A program made the translations under genes and the position numbers. DNA of 64,000 nt from Streptomyces caniferus. GTDB lineage: Bacteria > Actinomycetota > Actinomycetes > Streptomycetales > Streptomycetaceae. The notes below the pieces were generated by a model. That model ran no database searches and was not told the DNA's origin. It was given only the letters and a program-made list of their open reading frames with translations. The DNA is taken from NCBI RefSeq assembly GCF_009811555.1, contig NZ_BLIN01000002.1:620001-684000 (forward strand), written 5' to 3'. Positions within the stretch are counted from its first letter, which is position 1; the number at the start of each line of letters is the position of its first letter. Positions 1 to 7,769 of the stretch are shown here, in pieces.

Positions 1-236
1 GACCGGCCGCGGGCGAGGTCGTGGCGCTCGACGAGGCGTCCTGCCGCTGGCACAGCACCCCCGATTCGCTGGAGTGGCTGGCGCTCCGGCTGGCCATGCT
101 GGGCCACGAGTTCACCGTCCACGAACCGCCGGAGCTGGCCGCTTACCTGCGGGAGATGGGCGGCCGGGCCGGCCGCGCGGGGGCGGCCCTGTGCGGCGGC
201 GAGGAGGGGGCAGAAGAGGGAGAGCGGGGGAGGTGA
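1..236 (+). CDS. WYL-domain transcriptional regulator, C-terminal end only
   Basis: Only the last 78 or so codons are in the window; the reading frame is already open at base 3. The visible segment contains [17 protein letters not shown] followed by [12 protein letters not shown], which is the closing part of WYL-type (YafY/DeoR-like) HTH regulators of Actinobacteria: the end of the ligand-sensing WYL domain and the C-terminal extension. The tail is Gly/Glu/Arg-rich and looks unstructured. It stops 85 bp before the copper ATPase start. No link in function to that ATPase can be drawn from the fragment. The family assignment rests on this short C-terminal motif only. Confidence 0.6.
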   Translation, partial: PAAGEVVALDEASCRWHSTPDSLEWLALRLAMLGHEFTVHEPPELAAYLREMGGRAGRAGAALCGGEEGAEEGERGR

Positions 237-253
237 CACCGTGATACCACCCG

Positions 254-280
254 GGGAATACCCTAGGGGGGTATATGGTT
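254..280 (+). promoter_or_regulatory. Candidate SigR-type promoter of copA
   Basis: GGGAAT (254-259) is followed after exactly 18 bases by GTT (278-280), which matches the known SigR consensus GGGAAT-N18-GTT. The expected transcription start near 287 would give a leader of about 35 nt to the ATG at 322. TATATG at 272-277 could instead serve as a SigA -10, but I see no convincing -35 for it. The match is seen in the sequence; the sigma assignment is inference. Confidence 0.45.
258..274. promoter_or_regulatory. CsoR-type copper operator
   Basis: ATACCC-TAGGG-GGGTAT is a perfect 6-bp inverted repeat with a 5-bp spacer, the form of known CsoR (Cu(I)-responsive repressor) operators in Actinobacteria. 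A degenerate second copy, ATACCACCCGGGGAATA, lies just upstream at 244-260. The palindrome sits within the promoter of the copper ATPase gene, so repression released by copper is the obvious reading. No csoR gene is in the window. Confidence 0.7.
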
Positions 281-321
281 CTCCAGGGAAACGGGCACTC
301 GCAGCACACCGAGGAGCAGTC

Positions 322-2613
322 ATGGCCACCGCGGTCGGAGAGCACGGCGTCGAATTGGAGATCGGCGGGATGACCTGCGCCTCGTGCGCCGCCCGCATCG
401 AGAAGAAGCTCAACCGCATGGAGGGGGTCACCGCCACCGTCAACTACGCGACCGAGAAGGCCCAGGTGACCGTCGCCGGCGACAGCGGCGTCGAGGCGGC
501 CGACCTGATCGCCACCGTGGAACGGACCGGCTACACCGCGGCCCTCCCCCGACCGCCGGCACCGGCACCGGACACCACCGGCGGCGACGGCGCCCCCGCG
601 GACGGCCGGACCGACGCCGACGGCCTCGCCCCGCTCCGGCAGCGCCTGCTGATCTCCCTCGCGCTCTCCGTCCCGGTCGTACTGATGGCGATGGTGCCGC
701 CCCTGCAGTTCACCAACTGGCAGTGGCTGTCGCTGACCCTGGCCGCGCCCGTGGTCGCGTACGGCGCCTGGCCGTTCCACCGGGCCGCCTGGACGAACCT
801 GCGGCACGGCAGCGCCACGATGGACACCCTCATCTCCATGGGCACCCTCGCGGCACTGGGCTGGTCGGTGTGGGCGCTGTTCTTCGGCACCGCGGGCATG
901 CCCGGCATGACCCACCCCTTCGAGCTGACCATCGCCCGCACGGACGGCAGCGGCAGCATCTACCTGGAGGCCGCGGCCGGTGTCACCACCTTCATCCTGG
1001 CCGGGCGCTACTTCGAGGCGCGCGCGAAGCGGAAGGCGGGTGCGGCGCTGCGGGCGCTGCTGGAGCTGGGCGCCAAGGACGTGACCGTGGTGCGCGACGG
1101 CCGGGAAGTCCGTGTCCCCATCGCCGCGTTGCGGACCGGCGACCGATTCACCGTCCGGCCCGGGGAGAAGATCGCCACCGACGGCAAGGTGCTGGAGGGC
1201 GCCTCCGCCGTGGACGCCTCGATGCTCACCGGCGAGTCCGTCCCCGTCGAGGTCTCCCCCGGCGACACCGTCACCGGGGCCACCGTCAACGCGGGCGGCC
1301 GGCTGGTCGTCGAGGCCACCCGGGTCGGCGCGGACACCCAGCTCGCCCGGATGGCGCGGCTGGTCGAGGACGCGCAGAACGGCAAGGCCGCGGCCCAGCG
1401 GCTGGCGGACCGGATCTCCGCGGTCTTCGTCCCTGCCGTGATCGTCCTCGCCCTCGGCACCCTCGGCTACTGGCTCGCCACCGGCGCGGGCGCGGTGGCC
1501 GCCTTCACGGCCGCCGTCGCCGTCCTGATCATCGCCTGCCCCTGCGCCCTGGGGCTCGCCACCCCGACCGCGCTGATGGTCGGCACCGGACGCGGCGCCC
1601 AGCTCGGCATCCTGCTCAAGGGGCCCGAGGTGCTGGAGTCGACCCGGCGGGTGGACACCGTCGTCCTGGACAAGACCGGCACGGTCACCACCGGCGTGAT
1701 GACGCTGACCGGGGTCCACGTCGCCGAGGGCGTCACCGAGCGCGAGGTGCTCCGCCTGGCCGGCGCGCTGGAGCACGCCTCCGAGCACCCCGTCGCCCGT
1801 GCCGTCGCGGCCGGCGCCGCGCAGCGGACCGGGGACGGCGACACGGGCGCGCTGCCCGCCGCCGAGGAGTTCGCGAACGTCCCTGGCCTGGGCGTCCGGG
1901 GAGTCGTCGAGGGGCACGCCGTGCTGGTCGGCCGCGCGCAGCTGCTGAAGGAGTCGGACCAGTTCCTGCCGCCCGAGCTGGCGGCCGCCAAGGCCGCGGC
2001 CGAGGCCGAGGGGCGTACCGCGGTCACCGTCGGCTGGGACGGCGCGGCCCGCGCGGTGCTGGTGGTGTCGGACGCGGTGAAGCCCACCAGCGCCGAGGCG
2101 GTGCGCCGGCTGCGGGACCTGGGGCTCACGCCGGTCCTGCTGACCGGCGACAACCGGGCCGTCGCGACGGCGGTCGCCGCCGAGGTCGGGATCGACGAGG
2201 TGATCGCCGAGGTGCTCCCCGAGGACAAGGTGGCGGTCGTCGAACGGCTGCAGTCCGAGGGCCGCTCGGTGGCCATGGTCGGCGACGGCGTCAACGACGC
2301 GGCCGCGCTGGCCCGCGCCGACCTGGGGCTAGCGATGGGCACCGGCACGGACGCCGCCATCGAGGCCGGTGACCTCACCCTCGTACGGGGCGATCTGCGC
2401 GCCGCGGCGGACGCCATCCGGCTGGCCCGCGCGACCCTCGGCACCATCCGGACCAACCTGTTCTGGGCGTTCGGCTACAACGTCGCGGCACTGCCGCTGG
2501 CCGCGGCCGGACTCCTCAACCCGATGATCGCCGGGGCCGCGATGGCGTTCTCGTCGGTCTTCGTCGTCGGCAACAGCCTGCGGCTGCGCCGCTTCCGCGC
2601 GCAGACCCGGTAG
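322..2613 (+). CDS. copA: Copper-exporting P1B-type ATPase (CopA)
   Basis: Heavy-metal P-type ATPase that pumps Cu(I) out across the membrane. From the ATG at 322 (GAGGAG ribosome site at 311-316) it has 763 residues. It has a single N-terminal HMA domain with the metal-binding GMTCASC (C19, C22), the TGE actuator motif (303-305), the transmembrane CPC metal site (406-408), the phosphorylated Asp in DKTGT (D450) and the GDGVND hinge (654-659). The open frame extends up to a GTG at 241, but that stretch contains the operator and promoter and is not coding. It is a single-gene unit between the CsoR-type operator and a strong downstream hairpin. The family and Cu(I) specificity (one HMA, CPC) are clear. 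Confidence 0.95.
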   Translation: MATAVGEHGVELEIGGMTCASCAARIEKKLNRMEGVTATVNYATEKAQVTVAGDSGVEAADLIATVERTGYTAALPRPPAPAPDTTGGDGAPADGRTDADGLAPLRQRLLISLALSVPVVLMAMVPPLQFTNWQWLSLTLAAPVVAYGAWPFHRAAWTNLRHGSATMDTLISMGTLAALGWSVWALFFGTAGMPGMTHPFELTIARTDGSGSIYLEAAAGVTTFILAGRYFEARAKRKAGAALRALLELGAKDVTVVRDGREVRVPIAALRTGDRFTVRPGEKIATDGKVLEGASAVDASMLTGESVPVEVSPGDTVTGATVNAGGRLVVEATRVGADTQLARMARLVEDAQNGKAAAQRLADRISAVFVPAVIVLALGTLGYWLATGAGAVAAFTAAVAVLIIACPCALGLATPTALMVGTGRGAQLGILLKGPEVLESTRRVDTVVLDKTGTVTTGVMTLTGVHVAEGVTEREVLRLAGALEHASEHPVARAVAAGAAQRTGDGDTGALPAAEEFANVPGLGVRGVVEGHAVLVGRAQLLKESDQFLPPELAAAKAAAEAEGRTAVTVGWDGAARAVLVVSDAVKPTSAEAVRRLRDLGLTPVLLTGDNRAVATAVAAEVGIDEVIAEVLPEDKVAVVERLQSEGRSVAMVGDGVNDAAALARADLGLAMGTGTDAAIEAGDLTLVRGDLRAAADAIRLARATLGTIRTNLFWAFGYNVAALPLAAAGLLNPMIAGAAMAFSSVFVVGNSLRLRRFRAQTR

Positions 2614-2710
2614 CGGGGACGCGCCCGCGAGCGGCGCAATGCCCCCCGGACGCGGTGTCCCTCCCGTTGGATCGGGCGGGCTGCTGCCCCTGAAGATCCC
2701 GCCCCGCCCC

Positions 2711-2745
2711 CCGCGGGCGCCCCGCACCGTACGGGGTGCCCGCGG
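2711..2745 (+). terminator. Terminator after copA
   Basis: Arms CCGCGGGCGCCCCG and CGGGGTGCCCGCGG pair over 14 bp with one G-U wobble around a 7-nt loop, about 100 bp after the copA stop. There is no U tract, as is usual in Streptomyces. Confidence 0.6.
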
Positions 2746-2882
2746 GCCCGGCGGCGGGATCTCCGCGGTTCTGACAACTGTCTCCAGTTCTGGCGCCGGA
2801 ACATTGGCAGTTCACGCAGCCGCCGGCCGGCACCGAGGGGTGAGACTGGTGAGATACCGCCCACCCACGTACAGGGGAATTC

Positions 2883-3821
2883 ATGACCGGGTCACGCGTC
2901 CTGGCTCTCGGCCATTACCAGCCCTCCGGCGTGCTCACCAACGACGACCTCGCCAAGATCGTCGACACCGACGACGCCTGGATCCGCAGCCGGGTGGGCA
3001 TCCGCACCCGCCATGTCGCCGCCCCGGACGAGACCGTGGACTCCATGGCCTCCGCCGCCGCGGCCAAGGCCCTGGCCGCCAGTGGCCTGGCCCCGCAGGA
3101 CATCGACCTGGTGCTGGTCGCCACCTGCACGGCCACCGACCGCAGCCCGAACACCGCGGCCCGGGTCGCCGCCCGTCTCGGGCTGGACGCACCCGCCACG
3201 ATGGACCTCAACGTCGTCTGCTCCGGCTTCACCCATGCGCTGGCCACCGCCGACCACGCCATCCGGGCCGGTTCCGCGACCCATGCGCTGGTCATCGGGG
3301 CGGAGAAGTTCACCGAGGTCGTGGACTGGGCCGACCGCTCGACCTGTGTGCTGGTCGGCGACGGCGCGGGCGCCGCGGTCGTCAGTGCCTCGGCCGAGCC
3401 GGGCATCGGTCCCGTGCTGTGGGGCTCGGTGCCGCAGATGGGCGGTGCGGTCCGTATCGAGGGCGAGCCGGCCCGGTTCGCCCAGGAGGGCCAGACCGTC
3501 TACCGCTGGGCGACCACCCAGCTGCCGGCCATCGCCCGCAAGGTGTGCGAACGCTCCGGGATCACGCCCGCCGACCTCGCCGGCGTGGTGCTCCACCAGG
3601 CCAACCTGCGGATCATCGAGCCGGTCGCGGAGCGGCTCGGCGCGGTCAACGCGGTGGTCGCCAAGGACGTCGTCGACTCCGGGAACACCTCCGCGGCCTC
3701 CGTGCCGCTCGCCCTGTCCAAGCTGGTCGAACGGCGCGAGATCAGCTCCGGCGCGCCCGTGCTGCTGTTCGCCTTCGGCGGCAACCTCTCGTACGCGGGA
3801 CAGGTCATCCACTGCCCGTGA
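2883..3821 (+). CDS. 3-oxoacyl-ACP synthase III (FabH/KAS III-like)
   Basis: Thiolase-fold condensing enzyme of 312 residues, full length for KAS III. The Cys-His-Asn triad of the family is intact: C113 in NVVCSGF, H238 in VVLHQANLR and N268 in DSGNTSAA, with the N-terminal TDDAWIRSRVGIRTRH signature. This supports decarboxylative condensation of an acyl-CoA with malonyl-ACP. It is a solitary gene: there are no ACP, fabD or fabF genes around it as in the Streptomyces FAS operon, so it is probably a paralogue for starter-unit supply or a specialised acyl product rather than the housekeeping FabH. The start is supported by AGGGGA at 2873-2878. Confidence 0.88.
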   Translation: MTGSRVLALGHYQPSGVLTNDDLAKIVDTDDAWIRSRVGIRTRHVAAPDETVDSMASAAAAKALAASGLAPQDIDLVLVATCTATDRSPNTAARVAARLGLDAPATMDLNVVCSGFTHALATADHAIRAGSATHALVIGAEKFTEVVDWADRSTCVLVGDGAGAAVVSASAEPGIGPVLWGSVPQMGGAVRIEGEPARFAQEGQTVYRWATTQLPAIARKVCERSGITPADLAGVVLHQANLRIIEPVAERLGAVNAVVAKDVVDSGNTSAASVPLALSKLVERREISSGAPVLLFAFGGNLSYAGQVIHCP

Positions 3822-3885
3822 GGCGGCCGGCCCCCCGTCCGATTCGTTCAAGACCGCGGCCCGGCGGGCGCCCTACGCTCGCCGC

Positions 3886-4308
3886 ATGACCACCACTTCT
3901 TCCTCCACCACACCGTCCGCCCCGCGGTTCGCCGCCGTCGGCATGGTCGTGGCCGATATGGCCGCGGCCCTCGCCTTCTACCGCCGCCTCGGCCTGGACG
4001 TCCCCGCCGAGGCGGACCACGCCCCGCACGCCGAGGCCCTGCTCCCCGGCGGTCTGCGGCTGATGTGGGACAGCTACGAGACCGCCCGTGCCATCGACCC
4101 GGACTGGACGCCGCCGCAGGGCGGCACGCCGACCGGCCTGGCCTTCGAGTGCGCGGGCCCCGCCGGGGTCGACGCGGTCTACGCGGAACTCACCGCCGCC
4201 GGCTACACGGGCGAGAAACCGCCGTGGGACGCCTTCTGGGGGCAGCGCTACGCCGTCGTACAGGATCCGGACGGCCATGGCGTCGACCTGTTCGCGCCGC
4301 TGCCCTAG
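3886..4308 (+). CDS. VOC (glyoxalase/bleomycin-resistance fold) family protein
   Basis: A 140-residue protein with the two beta-alpha-beta-beta-beta halves of the vicinal oxygen chelate fold: AAVGMVVADMAAALAFYRRLG near the N-terminus and VVQDPDGHGVDLFAPL at the C-terminus. Metal-ligand residues cannot be assigned with confidence, so the substrate is unknown; relatives include glyoxalases, dioxygenases and antibiotic-binding proteins. There is no ribosome site. TACGCT (3874-3879) lies 6 bp before the ATG, the arrangement of a leaderless transcript. It is a single-gene unit, convergent with the next gene. Confidence 0.8.
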   Translation: MTTTSSSTTPSAPRFAAVGMVVADMAAALAFYRRLGLDVPAEADHAPHAEALLPGGLRLMWDSYETARAIDPDWTPPQGGTPTGLAFECAGPAGVDAVYAELTAAGYTGEKPPWDAFWGQRYAVVQDPDGHGVDLFAPLP

Positions 4309-4347
4309 GAGCAGGTGCGCCGGGGGGCATCCTGGCGCGTGTGCGCC

Positions 4348-4581
4348 CTAGCCGATGTCCCCGGGGTGCTCGCGCAGGTACAGCGCGCCGCAGCTGTGGC
4401 AGAACGGCTCCCCCTGGGGCGTACCCCAGACCGCGGCCGTCTGGGTGGCGGCGGCCGGGGGCAGCTCCCGCCCGCACATCGCCGTCGTGCCCTCCAGCCG
4501 CACCATGTGCCAGATCTTCACCGGCGTGTCCTCGTGCGGCAGGACGCCTTCCTCGTACTCGGCGCGCATCTCGTGCTCCAT
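4348..4581 (-). CDS. Small conserved hypothetical protein with CxxC motif
   Basis: A 77-residue protein chosen from the ATG at 4581, which is preceded by GTAGGAGGTG, a near-perfect ribosome binding site. It carries C36 and a CHSC pair (C61, C64) plus nearby His residues, which could bind zinc, and has no membrane segment. I do not recognise a named family. Similar short proteins are common in Streptomyces. It lies between the VOC gene, convergent with it, and the glutaminase gene upstream on the same strand. Confidence 0.7.
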   Translation of the reverse strand: MEHEMRAEYEEGVLPHEDTPVKIWHMVRLEGTTAMCGRELPPAAATQTAAVWGTPQGEPFCHSCGALYLREHPGDIG

Positions 4582-4679
4582 GGCGGTGCACCTCCTACGC
4601 CCACGATGCGCCAGCCGCCGGGCCGCCACAACGGCAACGGGGCGCCGGGCCGGCGGGCCCGAGGACCCGCCCGGGCCGG

Positions 4680-5609
4680 TCAGAACACCGACCAGCCCGT
4701 CAGCGTCGTGAAGTGGTCCAGCGCCGCCGCGCCCGCCACGGAGTTGCCGCGGGCGTCGAGTCCGGGGCTCCAGACGCACAGCGTGCAGCGGCCCGGGATC
4801 ACGGCGATGATGCCGCCGCCGACCCCGCTCTTCGCGGGCAGCCCGACGCGGTAGGCGAACTCCCCCGCCGCGTCGTACGTGCCGCAGGTCAGCATCACCG
4901 CGTTGATCCGCTTGGCCTCGCGGGCCTCCAGCAGCCGGCTCCCGTCGGCGCGCAGCCCGTGCCGGGCGAGGAATCCGCCGGCGACGGCCAGGTCCCGGCA
5001 GCTCATCTCGATCGAGCACTGCCAGAAGTAGTGCTCGATGACGCTGGGGACGGGGTTCTCCAGGTTGCCGAAGGACGCCATGAAGTGCGCCAGCGCGGCG
5101 TTGCGGTCACCGTGCTCGGCCTCGGAGTCGGCCACCGCCTGGTCGAAGGCGAGGTCCGGGTTGCCGCTCTCCTCGCGCAGGAAGTGCAGCATCGAGGTGC
5201 TGGCGTCGCCGGTGAGGGTCTGCAGCCGGTCGGTGACCACCAGCGCGCCCGCGTTGATGAACGGGTTGCGCGGGATGCCGTTCTCCGCCTCCAGCTGGAC
5301 CAGCGAGTTGAACGGCGTACCGGACGGCTCGCGGCCCACCCGCCGCCAGATGTCGTCGTGGCCGTCATGGCTCTGCGACATCACCAGCGCCAGGGAGAAG
5401 GTTTTGGAGATGGACTGGACGGAGAACGGGGTCTCCCAGTCGCCGACCCCGTACACCTCGCCGTGGATGTCGGCCACCGCGATCCCGAAGCGGTCCGAGG
5501 AGACCCGTTCGAGGGCCGGTATGTAGTCGGCGACCCTGCCCTGTCGCGCATACGGCCTCGCGTGGGCCGCCACCTCCTCGAGAACGGCCTGGTAGTCCAT
5601 GACGGACAC
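4680..5609 (-). CDS. glsA: Glutaminase A
   Basis: Hydrolyses L-glutamine to glutamate and ammonia; serine-dependent beta-lactamase-like fold. With 309 residues it is full length for the family. The catalytic S-x-x-K is SISK (S66, K69), followed by conserved NSLVQLEAENGIPRNPFINAGA. The GTG at 5609 starts 1 bp after the stop of the upstream AraC-type gene, so the two are probably translated from one message; an ATG at 5600 is an alternative start. The pairing suggests that the regulator acts on glutamine or nitrogen metabolism, which is inference. Confidence 0.92.
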   Translation of the reverse strand: MSVMDYQAVLEEVAAHARPYARQGRVADYIPALERVSSDRFGIAVADIHGEVYGVGDWETPFSVQSISKTFSLALVMSQSHDGHDDIWRRVGREPSGTPFNSLVQLEAENGIPRNPFINAGALVVTDRLQTLTGDASTSMLHFLREESGNPDLAFDQAVADSEAEHGDRNAALAHFMASFGNLENPVPSVIEHYFWQCSIEMSCRDLAVAGGFLARHGLRADGSRLLEAREAKRINAVMLTCGTYDAAGEFAYRVGLPAKSGVGGGIIAVIPGRCTLCVWSPGLDARGNSVAGAAALDHFTTLTGWSVF

Positions 5610-5610
5610 G

Positions 5611-6369
5611 CTAACCCGGGGCGAGCAGCACCCCCATCGGGGCCCCCGCCAGCGACTTCACCTCGCGGGCGAGGTGCGCCTGGTCCGCGTAGCCGGCGCA
5701 CGCCGCGACCTGGGCGCCGGGCATCCCGGAGCGCGCCAGGTCGAGCGCGCGGACGAGCCTGAGCACCCGGGTCAGGGTCTTGGGGCCGTAGCCGAACGCG
5801 TCGAGGCTGAGCCGGTGCAGCCGGCGTTCGCCGAGCCCGACGGACCGGGCCACCTCGGCGACGGGACGGCCGCGGGCGAGCGCCGCGGCGACGGCGGCGA
5901 TGAGGTCCCCCGGCGTGGTGGCGTCCTGGAGACGCGCCCCGGCGGTCTCCTCCAGGACGCGGCCGACGCCCCCGCCGTCCGGCGCCCCGGCCGCCGCCAG
6001 CCGCCCGGTCAGCTCCCGTACCCGGGCGGCGGGCCACAGGTCCGCCAAGGGCACCCGCTGATCGCGCAGTTCACGGGCCGGTACGCCGAAGACGGCCGGA
6101 CCCTGCCCCGGTGCGAAGCGCAGCCCCACGTAGCGGGTGCAGGGCACGATGCCCTCCGGGAGGTGCGGCCCGGTGTCCGGGCCGGCCACCAGCAGCCGGC
6201 CCTCGCTCCAGATCAGGTCCGTACAGCCGTCGGGCAGCACCGGCCGGTCCGACGGGACCGCGGTGCGCGTCCACAGCACCGCACCGGCCAGCCGCGACGC
6301 CCGCTCCCGGTATCCGCCGGGTGTGCCGGGTACGCCGAGTGGCTCCTCCGTGTCGCGCTCTTCGCCCAC
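5611..6369 (-). CDS. AraC-family transcriptional regulator
   Basis: A 252-residue protein with an N-terminal sensing region (DUF6597-like: LPDGCTDLIWSEGRLLVAG) and two C-terminal helix-turn-helix motifs, PVAEVARSVGLGERRLHRLS and VAACAGYADQAHLAREVK, typical of the AraC DNA-binding domain. The frame stays open further upstream, but that region overlaps the next gene's promoter and shows no domain, so I chose the GTG at 6369. It is cotranscribed with glsA. The ligand is unknown. Confidence 0.82.
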   Translation of the reverse strand: MGEERDTEEPLGVPGTPGGYRERASRLAGAVLWTRTAVPSDRPVLPDGCTDLIWSEGRLLVAGPDTGPHLPEGIVPCTRYVGLRFAPGQGPAVFGVPARELRDQRVPLADLWPAARVRELTGRLAAAGAPDGGGVGRVLEETAGARLQDATTPGDLIAAVAAALARGRPVAEVARSVGLGERRLHRLSLDAFGYGPKTLTRVLRLVRALDLARSGMPGAQVAACAGYADQAHLAREVKSLAGAPMGVLLAPG

Positions 6370-6448
6370 GTGCCCCAGCCTGGCACGGGAACCCCACGGC
6401 CGTCCGCGCCGTTGATCCCTTACGACACGGACCGCACGGAGGTGGCAC

Positions 6449-6688
6449 ATGTCAGGGTTTCTCGACCGCGCCAAGGAGCAGGCACGCCAGGGGCTGGCGC
6501 AGGGCAAGCAGAAGGTCGACGAGGTGCAGCAGAACCGCGCCGGCAACGAGCTGCTGAGAAAGCTGGGCGCCGCGTACTTCGCCGAGCGGCGGGGCAGCGG
6601 TTCGCCGGAGGCGACACAGGACGCGCTCAACACCCTGGAAGCACATGTCAACGCGCACGGGGACGCGTTCCTGCACACGAACGGGTAG
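6449..6688 (+). CDS. Small conserved hypothetical protein
   Basis: A 79-residue, mostly helical, hydrophilic protein beginning MSGFLDRAKEQARQGLAQGK, with a good ribosome site (GGAGGTGG, 6439-6446). There is no signal peptide, membrane helix or cofactor motif. The Lys/Gln-rich amphipathic N-terminal half resembles small stress or membrane-surface proteins, but I cannot place it in a named family. It is transcribed divergently from the AraC-type gene. Confidence 0.7.
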   Translation: MSGFLDRAKEQARQGLAQGKQKVDEVQQNRAGNELLRKLGAAYFAERRGSGSPEATQDALNTLEAHVNAHGDAFLHTNG

Positions 6689-6764
6689 CTCCCCCGCCAG
6701 GGGCCGGTGAGCGCCCGGCGGTACGGCGCCCGCCCGCTCCGCCGCGCCCGGGACAATGGGCAGC

Positions 6765-7688
6765 GTGACCAGCACCGACCCCGGCCCGCCGCCGGACCCG
6801 CGCACCCTGCGCCCGCGACTGCCCTCTCCCCTCCAGGAGATCGAGGACGAGCCGTTCGCGCGCCGCGGCGTACGGCTGCTGCTCAAGCGGGACGATCTGA
6901 TCCACCCGGATCTGCCGGGCAACAAATGGCGCAAGCTGGCGCCGAACCTGCGCGCCGCGGCCGAAGCGGGCGACCGCGCGCTGCTGACCTTCGGCGGCGC
7001 GTACTCCAACCATCTGCGGGCCACCGCGGCGGCGGGCCGGCTGCTGGGCTTCGCCACCATCGGTGTGGTCCGCGGCGACGAGCTCGCCGACGCACCGCTC
7101 AACCCGTCGCTGGCCCGCTGCGCCGCCGACGGTATGCGGCTGCACTTCCTCGACCGGGCCCGCTACCGCCGCTCCGGCGACCCGGACGTGCTCGCCGCGC
7201 TGCACGACCGTTTCGGCGCGTTCCGCGTCATACCGGAGGGCGGCAGCAACGCCCTCGCCGCGCGGGGCTGTGCGGAGCTGGGACGGGAGCTGAGCGGCGT
7301 CGCGGACACGGTCGCGGTGGCCTGCGGCACGGGCGGCACCCTGGCCGGACTCGCCGCGGGGCTGGGGCCGGGCGAGCGGGCCCTGGGCCTTCCCGTACTG
7401 AAGGGCGGCGACCCGCACTTCCTCCAGGGGACGGTCGAGGAGCTGCAGCGCGCGGCGTTCGGCGGGCCGCGCGGCGACTGGCGCCTGGACGGCCGCTTCC
7501 ACTGCGGCGGATACGCCCGCCGCACCCCGGACCTGGACGCGTTCGCGGACGCCTTCGAGGACCGGCACCAGCTGCCCCTGGAGCGGATCTACGTCGCCAA
7601 GCTGCTGTACGGGCTGACGACGCTGGCCGGGGAGGGCGCCTTCGCCCCCGGCCGCACGGTCGCCGCCGTGATCACCGGTACGCCGTGA
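6765..7688 (+). CDS. PLP-dependent ACC deaminase / D-cysteine desulfhydrase family enzyme
   Basis: Fold-type II PLP enzyme of 307 residues. The Schiff-base lysine lies in PGNKWRKL (K54), the substrate-binding loop is TFGGAYSNHLRA, and the phosphate loop is ACGTGGTLAGL. The family comprises 1-aminocyclopropane-1-carboxylate deaminase and D-cysteine desulfhydrase, which cannot be separated by eye; in Streptomyces desulfhydrase activity is the safer guess. I chose the GTG at 6765 over the ATG at 6756 because GACAAT (6752-6757) looks like a -10 box 7 bp before the GTG, giving a leaderless mRNA, and the ATG overlaps it. Confidence 0.85.
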   Translation: MTSTDPGPPPDPRTLRPRLPSPLQEIEDEPFARRGVRLLLKRDDLIHPDLPGNKWRKLAPNLRAAAEAGDRALLTFGGAYSNHLRATAAAGRLLGFATIGVVRGDELADAPLNPSLARCAADGMRLHFLDRARYRRSGDPDVLAALHDRFGAFRVIPEGGSNALAARGCAELGRELSGVADTVAVACGTGGTLAGLAAGLGPGERALGLPVLKGGDPHFLQGTVEELQRAAFGGPRGDWRLDGRFHCGGYARRTPDLDAFADAFEDRHQLPLERIYVAKLLYGLTTLAGEGAFAPGRTVAAVITGTP

Positions 7689-7769
7689 GCCGGGCCGCCT
7701 CCCGTACGCCGTGAGCCGGGCCGCCTCCGGTCCGCCGCCGGCCGTGGCCGCCGCCCGTTCGGCCGCCGG

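Noticed and set aside
241..321. GTG at 241 as start of the copper ATPase
   Set aside because: The stretch contains the CsoR-type palindrome and the promoter. The ATG at 322 has a ribosome site and gives the normal HMA start.
112..1917. Long open frame antisense to copA, and similar long antisense frames (for example 31555-33954 minus, 56233-58737 minus, 61672-63942 minus beyond the SDR start)
   Set aside because: They result from high GC at third positions. They carry no domain, overlap well-supported genes, and have Arg/Gly/Pro-rich composition.
6756..6764. ATG 6756 as start of the PLP enzyme
   Set aside because: It overlaps a GACAAT -10 box; the GTG at 6765 lies 7 bp downstream, as expected for a leaderless message.
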